Shown here: one piece after another, positions 53,801 to 64,000 of the stretch
How positions within the stretch are numbered: the stretch's first letter is position 1
Layout of the letters: every line of letters starts with the position of its first letter
From: Alviniconcha marisindica
Lineage: Eukaryota; Mollusca; Gastropoda; Provannidae
DNA length: 64,000 nucleotides
Assembly (NCBI GenBank): GCA_018857735.1
Contig: JABMCL010000027.1
Span: 162,501-226,500 of the forward strand
Reading direction: 5' to 3'
Notes under the pieces: model-generated
The model's database searches: none
The model's input: the letters and a program-made list of their open reading frames with translations, nothing else
Told to the model about the DNA's origin: nothing
Program-made: the position numbers and the translations under genes

Positions 53801-56667
53801 TGTATACTGGCAGATTTGTTAGCACAGCTGTTCTTTGAAAAAGTTCCAGAAAATGGTTTGTTAGTCTCAAAAATTTAAAGTTTTGATTTTTCTGGAAGCT
53901 TTGCCTGCACCCCCCCCGCCGCCCCACCACAACCTCAGACCCTTGCAAGGATGCAGATCAGATCCTTGAATACCAGTGCAGCTTTATGAACCCCTAGCAT
54001 AATTTCAGGAGGTTGAGCACTGTCAGATTTTCTGTACTATAGCTGTTGTTTACCTGGCTTGTGCTGATTGTGATCAGGAAGCCCGGCAGCGGCAGGTGGA
54101 GCACCTGAAGAACATGATGGATGCTGAACAGGAGCGGGCTCAGGAGCAGCGCATGATAAAACGACTAGCCACGCTTCAGCAGGCTGGCCATGACGTCTCT
54201 GGCCTCAAGGCACACTATGAAGGTCAGCATATGTCCATACGCTATACACCAGCCAAACGTTTTTGTTTCATTTTCCCTTCACTTGTATTTCATTTTATTA
54301 TTTGATTTTGAGTGATTGTAGTGCATTCAACTCCTCCTAACAGGAGACCGTGCATGCAGAAATTCAGATTCCCTGTGAAGTCCAGGGTATTGGAGCTATC
54401 CTCTGTGCAAGCTTGGTGCAAGGCACAACATAGCCTTCCATGCTGAGCCTGCTGCCACATGGCTCGTTTGTTGCTCCACTTACGTCATTTCCAGTTTATT
54501 CACATTCATTTTTTCCCTGCCCTCACTCAGCTTTAACAAAGACAAGACAAGATTGTGCAGTCACCTCCAGTCTGGTTTGCTAGGAAAGAAGGGGTTGGGG
54601 GGGGGGGGGGGGGGGTAAAACACAAAATTCAGTGAACTTATCAAACTTGATCACATTTCTTGTTTTGTTCATCACATTTTGTAGGCTGCCAAGGCAACTA
54701 TTCTGAAAAGGTTGTTGGTCTCTAAATCCAGTTACTTTACTGATGATGTTTTGGAGCTTGCATGGGATTCTTCTGTTTACCTAGTTGCCTCAGCTGTGCA
54801 ACTTGCAGGTTGATTCTTTAATTTACTTCATAAAACACAGTTGTGTGACTTAATTGCATGTGATTTTTATGTTTACCTGATTATCTCAGTTGTATAACTT
54901 GCATTCTTCAGTCTCAGTTGATTCAGAGAGTTTTTAAGAAAACCAAACATATTAAACACTATGGGCTGTTACTGTTTTTTTTATTTACTCTTAGATTGCA
55001 TAACTTAGATGAGTTTCTTCTGTGTACCCAGTAATACTCGCATGTAACTTTCATGAATTTCTTTGTTTGCCCAGTAATCATAATTGTGTAACTTTACTTG
55101 CTTGGTATTCTTCTGTTTAGAACACTTAGTATTCAGTAATGCCTAGCATTTTTCTGTATAGTACATTTAGTGCACAGGAATGGGTGGTGCTGGGTTTGCT
55201 GTAATTGAGAGTCTTACACTACATACACAGTAGGTACCAGCTGATGCTATTGCTCTTTTGTATCTTGCATTCTTTCACCCATTAGGATCTCAAGAGGGTT
55301 TGTATCATTTGAAAAATAATCATTTTTGCCTCTGTATTTTTTTAAATGTTATATATATATATTTTTTTTTTTTACTCATATAAAAGTGAGTCCATGTAAT
55401 GATATGTGTTCTTCCATCAGTTTGGCTGGCTGTGACAAAAACTTGTTTTTCCCCCTCTGACACTGTATAAGCAAGTGTTTTCAAACATTGCATAATAACT
55501 CCCATTACACTTTATGTTTTCATGCCAGTTTAATGAACCTGAAGGCCACAGAGTGTTGGAAAGGTAAAATTGCAAGTTGCATTACCTAATTAGGAAGTTC
55601 ATATCCAGCTGAATTTAGATTATGTGTGCTTATTACATTATATTCAAAGATGGTGTGTACATAAGGCAGATAATTGCATTTCAAGCCTCAAAATAAACTT
55701 CAGTGTTTTTTGTTTTTGTTTTTTTCCCTTACACTAAATGACATCATTGAAGTTTTGCATGATGATACTGCCAGTGAGCTTTATACTTTCATGTTAGTGC
55801 TGGTGATGATGAGAGAAATTTGAGGTTGCAGCAGCAGTCAGTAGATGGAATTTAAATCAAGAGTTTTTAGGCTAGTTTTTATTCTAGCTTTCTAGATAAG
55901 TTCAAGTTTTGTATGGTTGTTATGTATGGAGAAATGATATGAACATGGTACTTCATACAATTTAAGCTTAAAGACAATAATTAATATTGTGATGTTCCCT
56001 GCTTTGAAACAGACCTTAATTTCTGCTATTTTGGGATGCTGTGTAAATTAGCAAGGTGTTTGAAACTCATTATTATGATGATCTCCCATGAGCTTTGCAT
56101 TGTGCTTACTAGTTTTGGCAACCGTGACTTATTTTCAAGGTCACCAAAGAGCTTGAAGTTACAAGTTAAGTCTCCCATGTTGAATGTGAATGAACTAAGC
56201 ATTTCCTCTTTTTTTGAGGGGAAAAAAAGTTGGGTGATGTGGTGGTGGTGTTAGTGTGGAGAAGGGAAGTTTTATTTTGAACATTTTATTTTCTGCTGTG
56301 AGCAATTTTGACTACTTTCCTTGGTGAAGTGAGCAAGCACAGCACTGTATCACCCACATGGCCCAGTCCATATGGTGAGGGATCAGTCTCCACTGAATCA
56401 GGATGGTGTGTACTTGTAGGGATCAGTTTTACCAGAATTGCTGTATGATGCCACTGGCACTTTGTTTCATAATCTGCTGTGGAGACTGCATGGTGAAGAA
56501 AGCGATTTAGCATCAGCAAAACCATGACACAGAGATGTGGACCAGTGTGCTACAATAATTATAAAGTAATTTTTTAGCACAATCAGACAGAATTAAAAGC
56601 AGAAACCCAAACCTGAAGGGAAGAACTTGAACTCATACTCAAGCTCAAAAACTTTAGAATGGTTGTA

Positions 56668-56732
<65 letters not shown>

Positions 56733-57566
56733 CTTCTGGTGAGAAAAAAAAAAGATTCAAGGGGGGGAAGCTTGCGTGAGGGCTTATACTAGTTATAGAA
56801 AACGGAAGTAAGAGGGGAATGCCCAAAGTGAGTGTATAGAAAATTGGAGTAGCCTCTTGATTGTTTATGTGAACTGCCAAGCACACACATCACTGATTCT
56901 GATTTTACCCACCTAGGCTCTGCTACGTGTGCAGATTTCAGATGCCTGATTCTGTAGTCTCACCCTTAAGCACACAAGTGACAATTTGGTGTAATTTTCA
57001 TCTGCATGTTTAGAAGCTGTTACAAGTTATGGAATGGAGAACTTGTCTTTGGATACAAATTTGACCTTGGAGAAATAGAAAGTTGAGCTATATCAGGATA
57101 TCGGACAAGTGAAATATGGTTTGTGATACTGTTCTTGGTATGTTTAGAACCAGGTGATAGTACTGGGAGAGCATCAGCACAAAGTCGGATGTTGACTCGC
57201 TTGGGTGTCAGAGGTACAGCGGGTGCTTGAAGTAGTGTGTTACACTGACTCTTGCACAGTTTCAGTGGAATAATGACAATCTTACACTTTTGTTTGCCTT
57301 GCCTTGCCTGTTTGAGTCTTAACTCTTTCCTGCCACTCAAATGTTGCTCTTTTGTCAGTCTTAAAATAAAAAAATAAAAAATAACCCAAACCCCACCAAA
57401 CTAACCAGTCAACTGAACCAACCAACTGAGCAGCACCCTCACTTTTGGGGATTTTTCACACAAAACACATGCACATATTAACCAAACAACAACAACAAAA
57501 AAGGTATTTCTTTTCACAAATGTACTGCATTCTTCAAATGGCTAATGTGTTTGTTTTTGTGTTCAC

Positions 57567-57602
<36 letters not shown>

Positions 57603-60600
57603 CATGCGTGTGTGCGTGTGCATGTGCTATATCTGTGCTTATAAAACTTTTATGAAGGTGTTCAGACAAAAAGACACAATCTTTAATTCAAGACTGCTGA
57701 CTAGTTCTTTAGCAAACTTTTTTCCTGTGTTTTCTGTCGTGTATGATTGTGTAGAGTTTCTCCAAACATACTAAATGGTAACTAATTCATTAATTGTAAC
57801 ACTGGCTCCTTGTTTTCTGTCATGTACGATTGTGTAGAGTTACTCCAAACATACTAAGTGGTAACTAATTCAGTAATTGTAACAGTGGCTCCTGTGGTCA
57901 TACTTGAGTTACCACACCATAAATGTTTTCTGTTCAGTCATTTTGGCAACCACACAAAAGGCAGTGTGGGTTTCTCAGCATTTAATGTTATCCAGTATTG
58001 GGTTGTATTTCTGTCTGCGTGTTTGTTCTTCATTCTTACTCTTTCATGTGGCTACTCAGTGGTGCCACAGAAATAAGTGTGAGAGGGAGAAAGAAAGAAA
58101 GAAAAAAACAAGTTATCACTGCTTGCTACCTTCAAGTCTTGCTGTCACCTGTCTTGTAGCTAATGTAAGTCTTTCCTGTTATCTTTCCACCAGCCATCAC
58201 TCCAAGGTTTCAGCAGGCAGTTGTTGATCCTGCCTCCATACCAGGCCTGCAGGCCTCCCCGCGTGACAACTACGGCACTGGCCACTCCCCTCGGGCGAAC
58301 CCGTCGGGCTACTGGACTGCTGAGGGCCCCTCCACCATGCGTAACCAGGAGGCGTCCACCCGGCCACTGAACCATGAGCCATACACAGAGAACCGTGTGC
58401 TGACACCCAGTCGCTTCCGACAACCCAGTCGTCCCCGCAGCAACCCTGGGTCCCCGCAGCGTGAGTTTGCCACACAGACTGGTAAATGTTGTTCAGGTTG
58501 TTGTTGCTGGTGTTGGTGCTTGGTCTTTATGGAGGTGGTTTGAGTGGTGGTGGTGGTGAGGTGGGTTGTTGGCTTGTTTTTCTTTGAAGAACAAATTTGA
58601 CTGAAAACAGACAAAGAAAGAAGTGGACAATGCACAAAGTACCTTCAGTGCCAGCTGACACAACTTAATACACAAGCTTGAAAGTAAAGAGTAGAGATCA
58701 AGTACAAGTTCAATAGCATTTTTGTTTGTTTGCATGAATTATGTGGAACTTCTGATGAAAGAACAGGATCCATTAAAAAAGGCAGTCACTCTTTAAAGTT
58801 GCAGAAGCTTCATTATAATGGAAAAGGCAGGCTTCATAATATGATGAATGAAAGTGTAAATGAACAGTCAATTTGTGAGGTATACATTGAACTTCCGCAA
58901 CACCACAGTCAGTGTGCTCACAGTACTGTAAGCAAGCCAATATTGCAACAGCACTAAACAAGTAAACTGTTTTTCAAAACAAAAGTATGTCAGCTTGAGC
59001 CCAGCCAGCTTCTGGTGGCAGCCCAGTCACTTTCTTCCACTGTGATCACAACTTGGATCAGTTTTGTCACAGTGTGCATCATTGCGATTCTGTTTTAGTC
59101 TGTGTAAACTTACCCCGCTATGTTCTCTCTCAGTGGGTGTTACTTAACATGCGCATATTGCCACTGTTGCAGGAGAGAGAAAACCGTTTCTTCTGTAATT
59201 GCACCCAAAGGAATTTGTTTTTAGTCTAAGGGTGGAGATATGGACTGTTCTGTAAGACAAGGGGATAGGACATGACTAGGCAGAGAAAACACCCGACAAC
59301 CACCTCAGTCTCGGGCAATGGAGGCCAGAGAAGACTTTGCCCATGAAGATCCTGCCTTTTTGGGTTTTTCAAAACACCACAACCCAGAGGCAGATCCAGG
59401 TTTGGCTGCATGTTGATGTTAGATCAGCATTCTAACTGGTACATCACTGACCCCTACACACCTTTTGACATGCCGGATGATTGCAGACGACCTGATGGAG
59501 CTGTCCAATGGACTGCGGAAGGAAATGAGTGAGGTGGAGATAGAGTACCGAGACCGACCCACCAAAAACAGCAACAGCAAAGGTAGCAAAAATGTCCGCG
59601 TGAAAAGCGCTGAGAGGAAGAAGCCTGCAGAGAATCCTAGAGGAAGGCCACCTGCACCAAAACAAAACAGACAGAAACAGCAACAGCAGCAGCAGAAAGG
59701 TGTTTTTTTCTGTCTGTTTCTGTCTGTCTGTGCCTCATGCTTCTGTTCATGTGTTTGTGTCTCAGGCAGTGTTAAGTTCTAACCCAGTTTGGTTCAGATG
59801 TGTGTGGGTGTTGTATGCTTGAGCTTGGGCAGGATCATTCACTACATGATTTGTAGGGGTGTTACATGTTTGCTCATTATCATGCACTACGTGATTTGCA
59901 GGGTGTGACATGCTTGGGCAAGATCATCCACTAGATGATTTCTGTGGGTGTTGCAATTACATGCTTGGGCAGGATTGTGCACAGCATGATTTGTAAGGTG
60001 TTAAATGCTTGGGAAGGATAAACCTCGACATGATTTGTTACACTGGTACACTATATCAGTGTCAGAATATTTTGGAAGATAGAAATTGAAGGTGTATTTT
60101 TTTTTGGTAAGGACCTATGCAAGAAGTTGAAACTTTTGTATTGGTTTTGAATATGCAGATTAGATTGGTTTGTAGTCGAGGGTGATGATTGGTTTGTAGT
60201 CAATACAATTTCTGCTTGAACCTCGTGATTTGCTTTTCCTTTGACAGTTTGAGAATATCTTTAAACTTTGGATGACATTGTCCTCTATTGAGTTCTGTTT
60301 GTTCATTCTAGATTGGTGACCTTGACCATATATATCAAGGTCACAACAGCCTTAGAAATGTAAAAAATGTAGGCTGCATTTTCCAATAACTACAATAACA
60401 ATATACTTATTAATCCCAGTGGGAAATTAAAACTGTTATTCGATCACACAACGAAGAACATATCTCAATAATTCTAGGTCATGAACCACACGTGCATATA
60501 CACACTCTTAGACATATGCCCCTTTTCTCTCAATCTGCATACACTAATAGCAAACCCAGAATTACCTGGAATAATGCTTTCTCTGTGTCAAACCAAAACG

Positions 60601-61554
60601 TAAAAACTCAAATAAAAATCATTAAGTTCACACATCCCCAACCCTCCATTAGAAAGTTATCATCCTCAACAGACATCTTGATGCATGCGCCAAGACCAGT
60701 AACCTTTTATGTGATCAAACTGAAACTATGCACCTGGAGAAGTTCTTACACGTAATTGTTTACATGACACAACTACGACGAATATTAATCTACCTGACCT
60801 ATATGCTTGTTAAGTTTTTGTCTTGTTTTTCTGCATGTCAGGCAAACCTGCAAAATGGAATTACCAGAACCCCCAGAAGAAGGCGCCAGTGAAACAGTCA
60901 GAGAAAGACCCTTTCTACGAGCAGAAGCGCATGGAGAGTGAAGAGCGACGGGCCAAGAGAGAGCGGCAGCTGCAGTACCTGGTGGAACTCAACAAGCAGG
61001 TAATCCCAACAGAGAAACAGGCCCGCCCCAACCACCCCTCTAGCCAAGATTCTGTCATTGGTGACTCAGACTTTGCTGAAAGGTGGGAGAGGAGAGGGGA
61101 TGGTCATGGTTCCGTCGTCAATGGAGGTACATCTCATCGGTCACAGTCACCTCCAGTTAATCGCACAGGAAAGTACCGCCCCAAGGATCGCAGCCGCTCC
61201 CCCCCTGTGCTGACGGTGAGACACAATACGGGGCACAACCCGGTCAGAGACTATGAAATTGATTATGATACGGAAGCACACAACTACCACCGCCCCGACC
61301 CTGGATTCACCCCCAACATGGATGAGCGTGGGAACATCAAGGTGCCCACCAAGGACTCAGACTTTATCCCCTTCACCCGCACCACAGACATCCTTGACCC
61401 CTCCAGGGCAGAGGAGCCTATTCAGCTGTCACGGGAGAACACACGGATCAAACAGGCTCGGCAGCACTACCACGAGAACTTGCGGCCGGCTGACTATGGC
61501 AACCACCTCGACATGTATGAAGACAGGCAGCGTCAGCCTGCACCCCGGAATAAG
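38971..61554 (+). CDS. CCDC66: Coiled-coil domain-containing protein 66, 3' partial (19 exons seen)
   Basis: Exons: 38971-38981, 40537-40595, 40976-41001, 42036-42342, 42992-43175, 43610-43770, 44965-45093, 45795-46310, 47606-47678, 47882-48062, 49906-49987, 50686-50758, 51003-51222, 51850-51937, 52525-52686, 54078-54222, 58194-58481, 59487-59699, 60842-61554, about 1,210 codons. CCDC66 landmarks in order are LTQDQLNALLATV, a DPWGRPGAG block, WLDELNKQREEQR, DPVTRREQEEKRRKHLEYQ, AIKAQIEEKERLK, the charged coiled coil, RMIKRLATLQQAGHD, FATQTDDL, and DFIPFTRTTDILDP. CCDC66 binds microtubules at centrosomes, centriolar satellites and the ciliary axoneme. All phases agree except exon 7 (ends phase 1) to exon 8 (reads phase 0): either a micro-exon is missed, or exon 8 starts at 45775 after a weak GAG acceptor. 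Exons 9-10 and 12-13 are a duplicated module. CSPP1 shares the DPWGRPG style, but the order of motifs favours CCDC66. The last exon(s) lie beyond the window. Confidence 0.9.
40083..40185 (+). repeat. Second copy of the short dispersed repeat
   Basis: TAGTATAGCAAGGACTGGCT, then TTAGGTCCAAATAGACCTAA and a diverged second half with TTAGATAGGTCCAAATAG. It lies in CCDC66 intron 1, downstream of a short CT tract. Confidence 0.55.
41814..41848 (+). repeat. (TG)n microsatellite, CCDC66 intron 3
   Basis: Pure TG tract about 190 bp before exon 4. Confidence 0.95.
46600..46966. mobile_element. Fold-back element copy 4, both arms, in CCDC66 intron 8
   Basis: The left arm (ATCCAAACATTTAGAAAGAA..., AATGGGACAATGCAAAATGG, ATGACAGTTAA) is mirrored by the right arm (TTAACTGTCAT..., CATTTTGCATTGTTCCATTA, GTGTTTGGATCC). 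It is the most complete copy in the window and lies about 290 bp after exon 8. Confidence 0.7.
50104..50245. mobile_element. Fold-back element copy 5 (one arm), CCDC66 intron 11
   Basis: ATCTGAATCAAAGATGAATC, CAAACAAGATCAAAACACAC and GACAATGCAAAACAATGC follow the order of the left arm of copy 4, with divergence. Confidence 0.55.
51223..51400 (+). repeat. Array of donor-like GTGAGTGTGTCAAA units after CCDC66 exon 13
   Basis: The true donor reads ACAAA|GTGAGTGTCAAAGTG. GTGAGTGTGTCAAAGTGAG-like units are repeated about ten times over the next ~180 bp, giving a ladder of strong 5' splice-site matches. Confidence 0.72.
52749..53220 (+). repeat. 53-bp minisatellite, about nine copies
   Basis: The unit is GCTGCCTTGCAGGTTGAAGT followed by CCGAAAACCAAGAGCAGCAG and GGGTTGTGCTTTA. 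Copies are nearly identical, two with small deletions. It lies in CCDC66 intron 15, about 60 bp after exon 15. Each unit contains an acceptor-like CCTTGCAGG. Confidence 0.85.
56670..56729 (+). repeat. (GA)n microsatellite, CCDC66 intron 16
   Basis: Pure GA tract. Confidence 0.95.
57570..57625 (+). repeat. (TG)n microsatellite, CCDC66 intron 16
   Basis: TG tract passing into GCATGCGTG-like repeats. Confidence 0.95.
57729..57895 (+). repeat. Tandem duplication of ~80 bp
   Basis: TTTTCTGTCGTGTATGATTG...CTCCAAACATACTAAATGG...TAATTGTAACACTGGCTCCT is repeated once with few changes, in CCDC66 intron 16. Confidence 0.8.
59797..60050 (+). repeat. Degenerate ~50-bp minisatellite
   Basis: ATGCTTGGGCAGGATCAT-like and CACTACATGATTTGTAGGG-like blocks alternate four to five times in CCDC66 intron 18. 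Confidence 0.7.
60385..60440 (-). mobile_element. LINE-type 3' tail in CCDC66 intron 18
   Basis: ACAATAACAATATACTTATT then AATCCCAGTGGGAAATT matches the arrangement at 35615-35680. Confidence 0.45.
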
Positions 61555-64000
61555 GTGAGAGCAACGCTGCTGCACTGAACTGGTGTGGTTGTCAGTCAGT
61601 GTCGGCTGACACTCAGTGTCAGCTGTCACTCAATGTTAGCTGCATGGTTCCTGGATTATTTCATCACTTCCATCTTTTGCTCTCTCTTACTTTTGGTTCA
61701 AGGTGTGCTCCCGTCATAGAACCTCAGATGTCAGTGATATTAGACTTTGTTTCTAGGTTTTGAAATCTGATCCTATTCTAAGATGCTGCAGTAAAATTTG
61801 TTTACTCCTTTTGGCTACCATTCATTTTCTTTGGTTATGAAAACCCCTGGTGTACCGAATGGTCAGTCATTACCCTCTCAGAACTCCGTTATTTGCATGG
61901 TGGATTTGGCTCTGGGTCTGAAGTGAGCAGACTCTCCTTGGCCGCGGGTTACTGCATGGCTGTGTAGTACTAGTACTTGCACAATATCTGAATCATGTTT
62001 GTTTTCTTCATGCCTTGAAGATGAGGAGCTTGTGGAGGGTTTGTGGATTTTGCTTTTCTTTGTAATTGTCCGTTTTGCTTCTTTTTACGTTGTCCAGCTT
62101 GCACTGAGAGGTGGAACTAGGCAGCCATGAGATTTGCACATGCAAATGGTTTCCGCCACTGTCACACCCGAGGTCCTCTGCCATCCATGCAGTTGCATTT
62201 TGTCGTCAAGAATGATCTTTATGATTGTTTCAACAGATCTTTATGATTGTTTCAACACAGTGAAGTGGAAGGTACCCACTAATCACTGAGTGCAATACAG
62301 TAGACAGTGCCCATTAATACATACAATGGAAGATAACAAGTGCAAATGAGCCACTGGAAGGCACTCTGAGTCAGTGCAGTACAGTGAGTCACCTGAAGGT
62401 ACTCATTAACAACTCGAGTCAGTGTGATACACTGGAAGACAACCATTAAAAACTGAGTGCAAAAACTGGAAGACAACCATTAACAACTGAGTTGGTGCAA
62501 TACAGTGGAAGACAACCTTGAACAACTGAGTCAGTACAATACACTGGAAGACAACTACTAACAACTGAGTCAATGCAAATGCACTGGAAGACAACCACTA
62601 ACAACTGACTTGATGCAATACAGTGGAAAGTAACTGTCAACAACTGAGACAGTGCAATACGGTAGAAAGTATAACCATTAAGGACTCGGTCAGCTCAAGG
62701 TACCCATTAAAACTCAGTGTGATTCAGTGGAATGTAACAATTAACAACTGAGTCCGTGCAATACAGTGGAGGGTAACCACTAACAACTGAAAAGTAACAG
62801 TCAATGCAGTACAGTAGAAGGTACCATCAAGCATCCCATTATGATTAAACCACTTGAGCTTTCCATGTTGTTTGATCATCTGCCACTTGGGTATCACTAC
62901 CAGTGTTTGTTTTGCTCTGTGAACCACTAAGGTATACTGTTTTTTTTGTTCTTCTTTGTCATTCTCACTTTCTATCTTTGTGTATTTGTCTGCCTGTTCT
63001 TGTTTGTCAGTTTCACTTTATATCTTTGTTTGTCTGCATGTTCTTGTTTGTCAGTCGCACTTTCTTTGTCTGTTTTTCTGCCTGCCTCTCTTTCCACCTA
63101 TCTCTGTCTCTGCCTGTATTTCTGTCTGTTTCTCTCCACACTCCCCACCCATGTATCACACTTGGGCACATGTCTGTAGACTAAAAGATGTTTTGGATGA
63201 CAGTTATGACAATAAACATGTGTTAAGCATCACTATGTATTATTTGCAAATTTAGTGCAGCATGCCTTTGATGTATACCTTTGTTGAAATACATTATTTT
63301 GAATGTCAGAATGTTGTTGTTTTGCTGTTGTTCTAAATTCATGCTCATTCATCTCATCTTTTTTTACAGACTAGAGTTTTCTGTTGTTGTTTGTTGTTGT
63401 TGTATACTGTGCTTAGATGGTGTTTTTTAACTACCAGTTTGTTTTTGCTTGGTATTGTCTTATGAGTCTGTATGATACAGTGCAAGTATGAAAATAAGGT
63501 TTTTGTATTTAGCTTTTGTTTTGGATCATCATACCTGTCAACCCATACAGTTTACCAGTATAAAATATATATAAAATCATTATTTTGGGGAGATATGACC
63601 ATATTGGAAAATGGATCCAGGAAAACACAATTTTCATGAGATTTTGTTGTGGTTTTAAACAGAGCAAAAAGATTGAAAAACTGTCGAATGAGCAGCCAAC
63701 ACACGCCACCGCCAAATGCACAATGACTGGCCTAGTGCGATAGGCTAAGAAATCTTGTCAGATGTGAGATTTAAAGTTGCACATGTGTATTTCGCACAAC
63801 ATTGCTTCTTCTTTCCACTGCCCCATGTGCTGGTTGGAATTCAAAATGCCGCTGCCACAAGCGAAAAAACTAAAGTCCCCAGCCTGCATAAGGGAAATAC
63901 AGGTTCACAAACTCTGGACTAAGGTTTACTCCCAAAATGGGTTGACAGCTATGCATCATACATGAGAAACCATTTGCGTTATTCGGATGAATTGTGTTTT
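61555..64000 (+). other. CCDC66 3' intron (open at window end)
   Basis: Exon 19 ends in a phase 0 donor (AATAAG|GTGAGA). The expected C-terminal exon of CCDC66 is not seen before the window ends. The interval holds the ~40-bp minisatellite and pyrimidine-rich CTTGTTTGTCAG-type repeats. Confidence 0.6.
62270..62830 (+). repeat. Degenerate ~40-bp minisatellite, about 13 copies
   Basis: Units like CAACTGAGTCAGTGCAATAC with AGTGGAAGACAACCATTAA repeat across the interval, downstream of CCDC66 exon 19. Short ORFs on the minus strand here (VVFQCI-like repeats) are translations of the repeat. Confidence 0.8.

Larger units (their letters stand above)
54223..58193 (+). other. CCDC66 intron 16, 4 kb
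   Basis: Contains a G run near 54597, a GA tract, a TG tract and an 80-bp tandem duplication. No exon is recognised. Confidence 0.6.

Noticed and set aside
38971..61554. CSPP1 instead of CCDC66
   Set aside because: The DPWGRPG block is CSPP1-like, but the ordered motifs LTQDQL, EELNKQ, RRRKxLExQ-AIxAQ, QxGHD, QTDDL and FIPFxRTxxILDP fit CCDC66.

Overview
The window is metazoan nuclear DNA, most likely from a mollusc and probably a gastropod. The evidence is GT-AG introns, long CA/GT, GA and TA microsatellites, tRNA-headed SINEs, LINE remnants, and protein-coding genes whose closest recognisable relatives are animal. The species call is an inference from repeat style; no search was run.

Four host genes were rebuilt exon by exon. 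(1) On +, 2-16625, a class A aminergic-type GPCR enters from the left edge. It has TM2, TM3-4, ECL2/TM5 and ICL3/TM6/TM7 exons; TM1 lies outside. (2) On +, 18785-29961, RPAP3, the TPR subunit of the R2TP co-chaperone, has 10 exons and a single TPR domain. (3) On -, 38553-30376, MRPL46, a mitoribosomal large-subunit protein, has 6 exons and possibly one optional 36-nt cassette. (4) On +, 38971 to beyond the right edge, CCDC66, a centrosome/cilium/microtubule protein, has 19 exons visible and its C-terminal exon(s) missing. RPAP3 and MRPL46 converge tail to tail. MRPL46 and CCDC66 diverge from a ~0.4 kb shared promoter interval. The four genes do not form a functional unit; the arrangement is ordinary eukaryotic packing.

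The first 18.5 kb (GPCR introns and the intergenic gap) is crowded with microsatellites, SINEs, a LINE fragment and fold-back elements. The remaining 45 kb is calmer, but its introns hold several degenerate minisatellites and two large elements (2.2 and 3.4 kb). Those elements share a 14-bp terminal inverted repeat core, GTGCCAAAAGGTGC, and are flanked by TA.

The most interesting pattern is that tandem repeats have grown out of exon edges. In RPAP3 (exon 5), MRPL46 (exon 6) and CCDC66 (exon 13), the intron next to a splice site carries degenerate copies of the exon end plus its splice signal. These arrays hold decoy donors, acceptors and possible micro-exons. CCDC66 also shows a tandem duplication of a W-x-E-L/Q-R-E-E exon module, and one GPCR intron has UG repeats at both ends with CA repeats between them.
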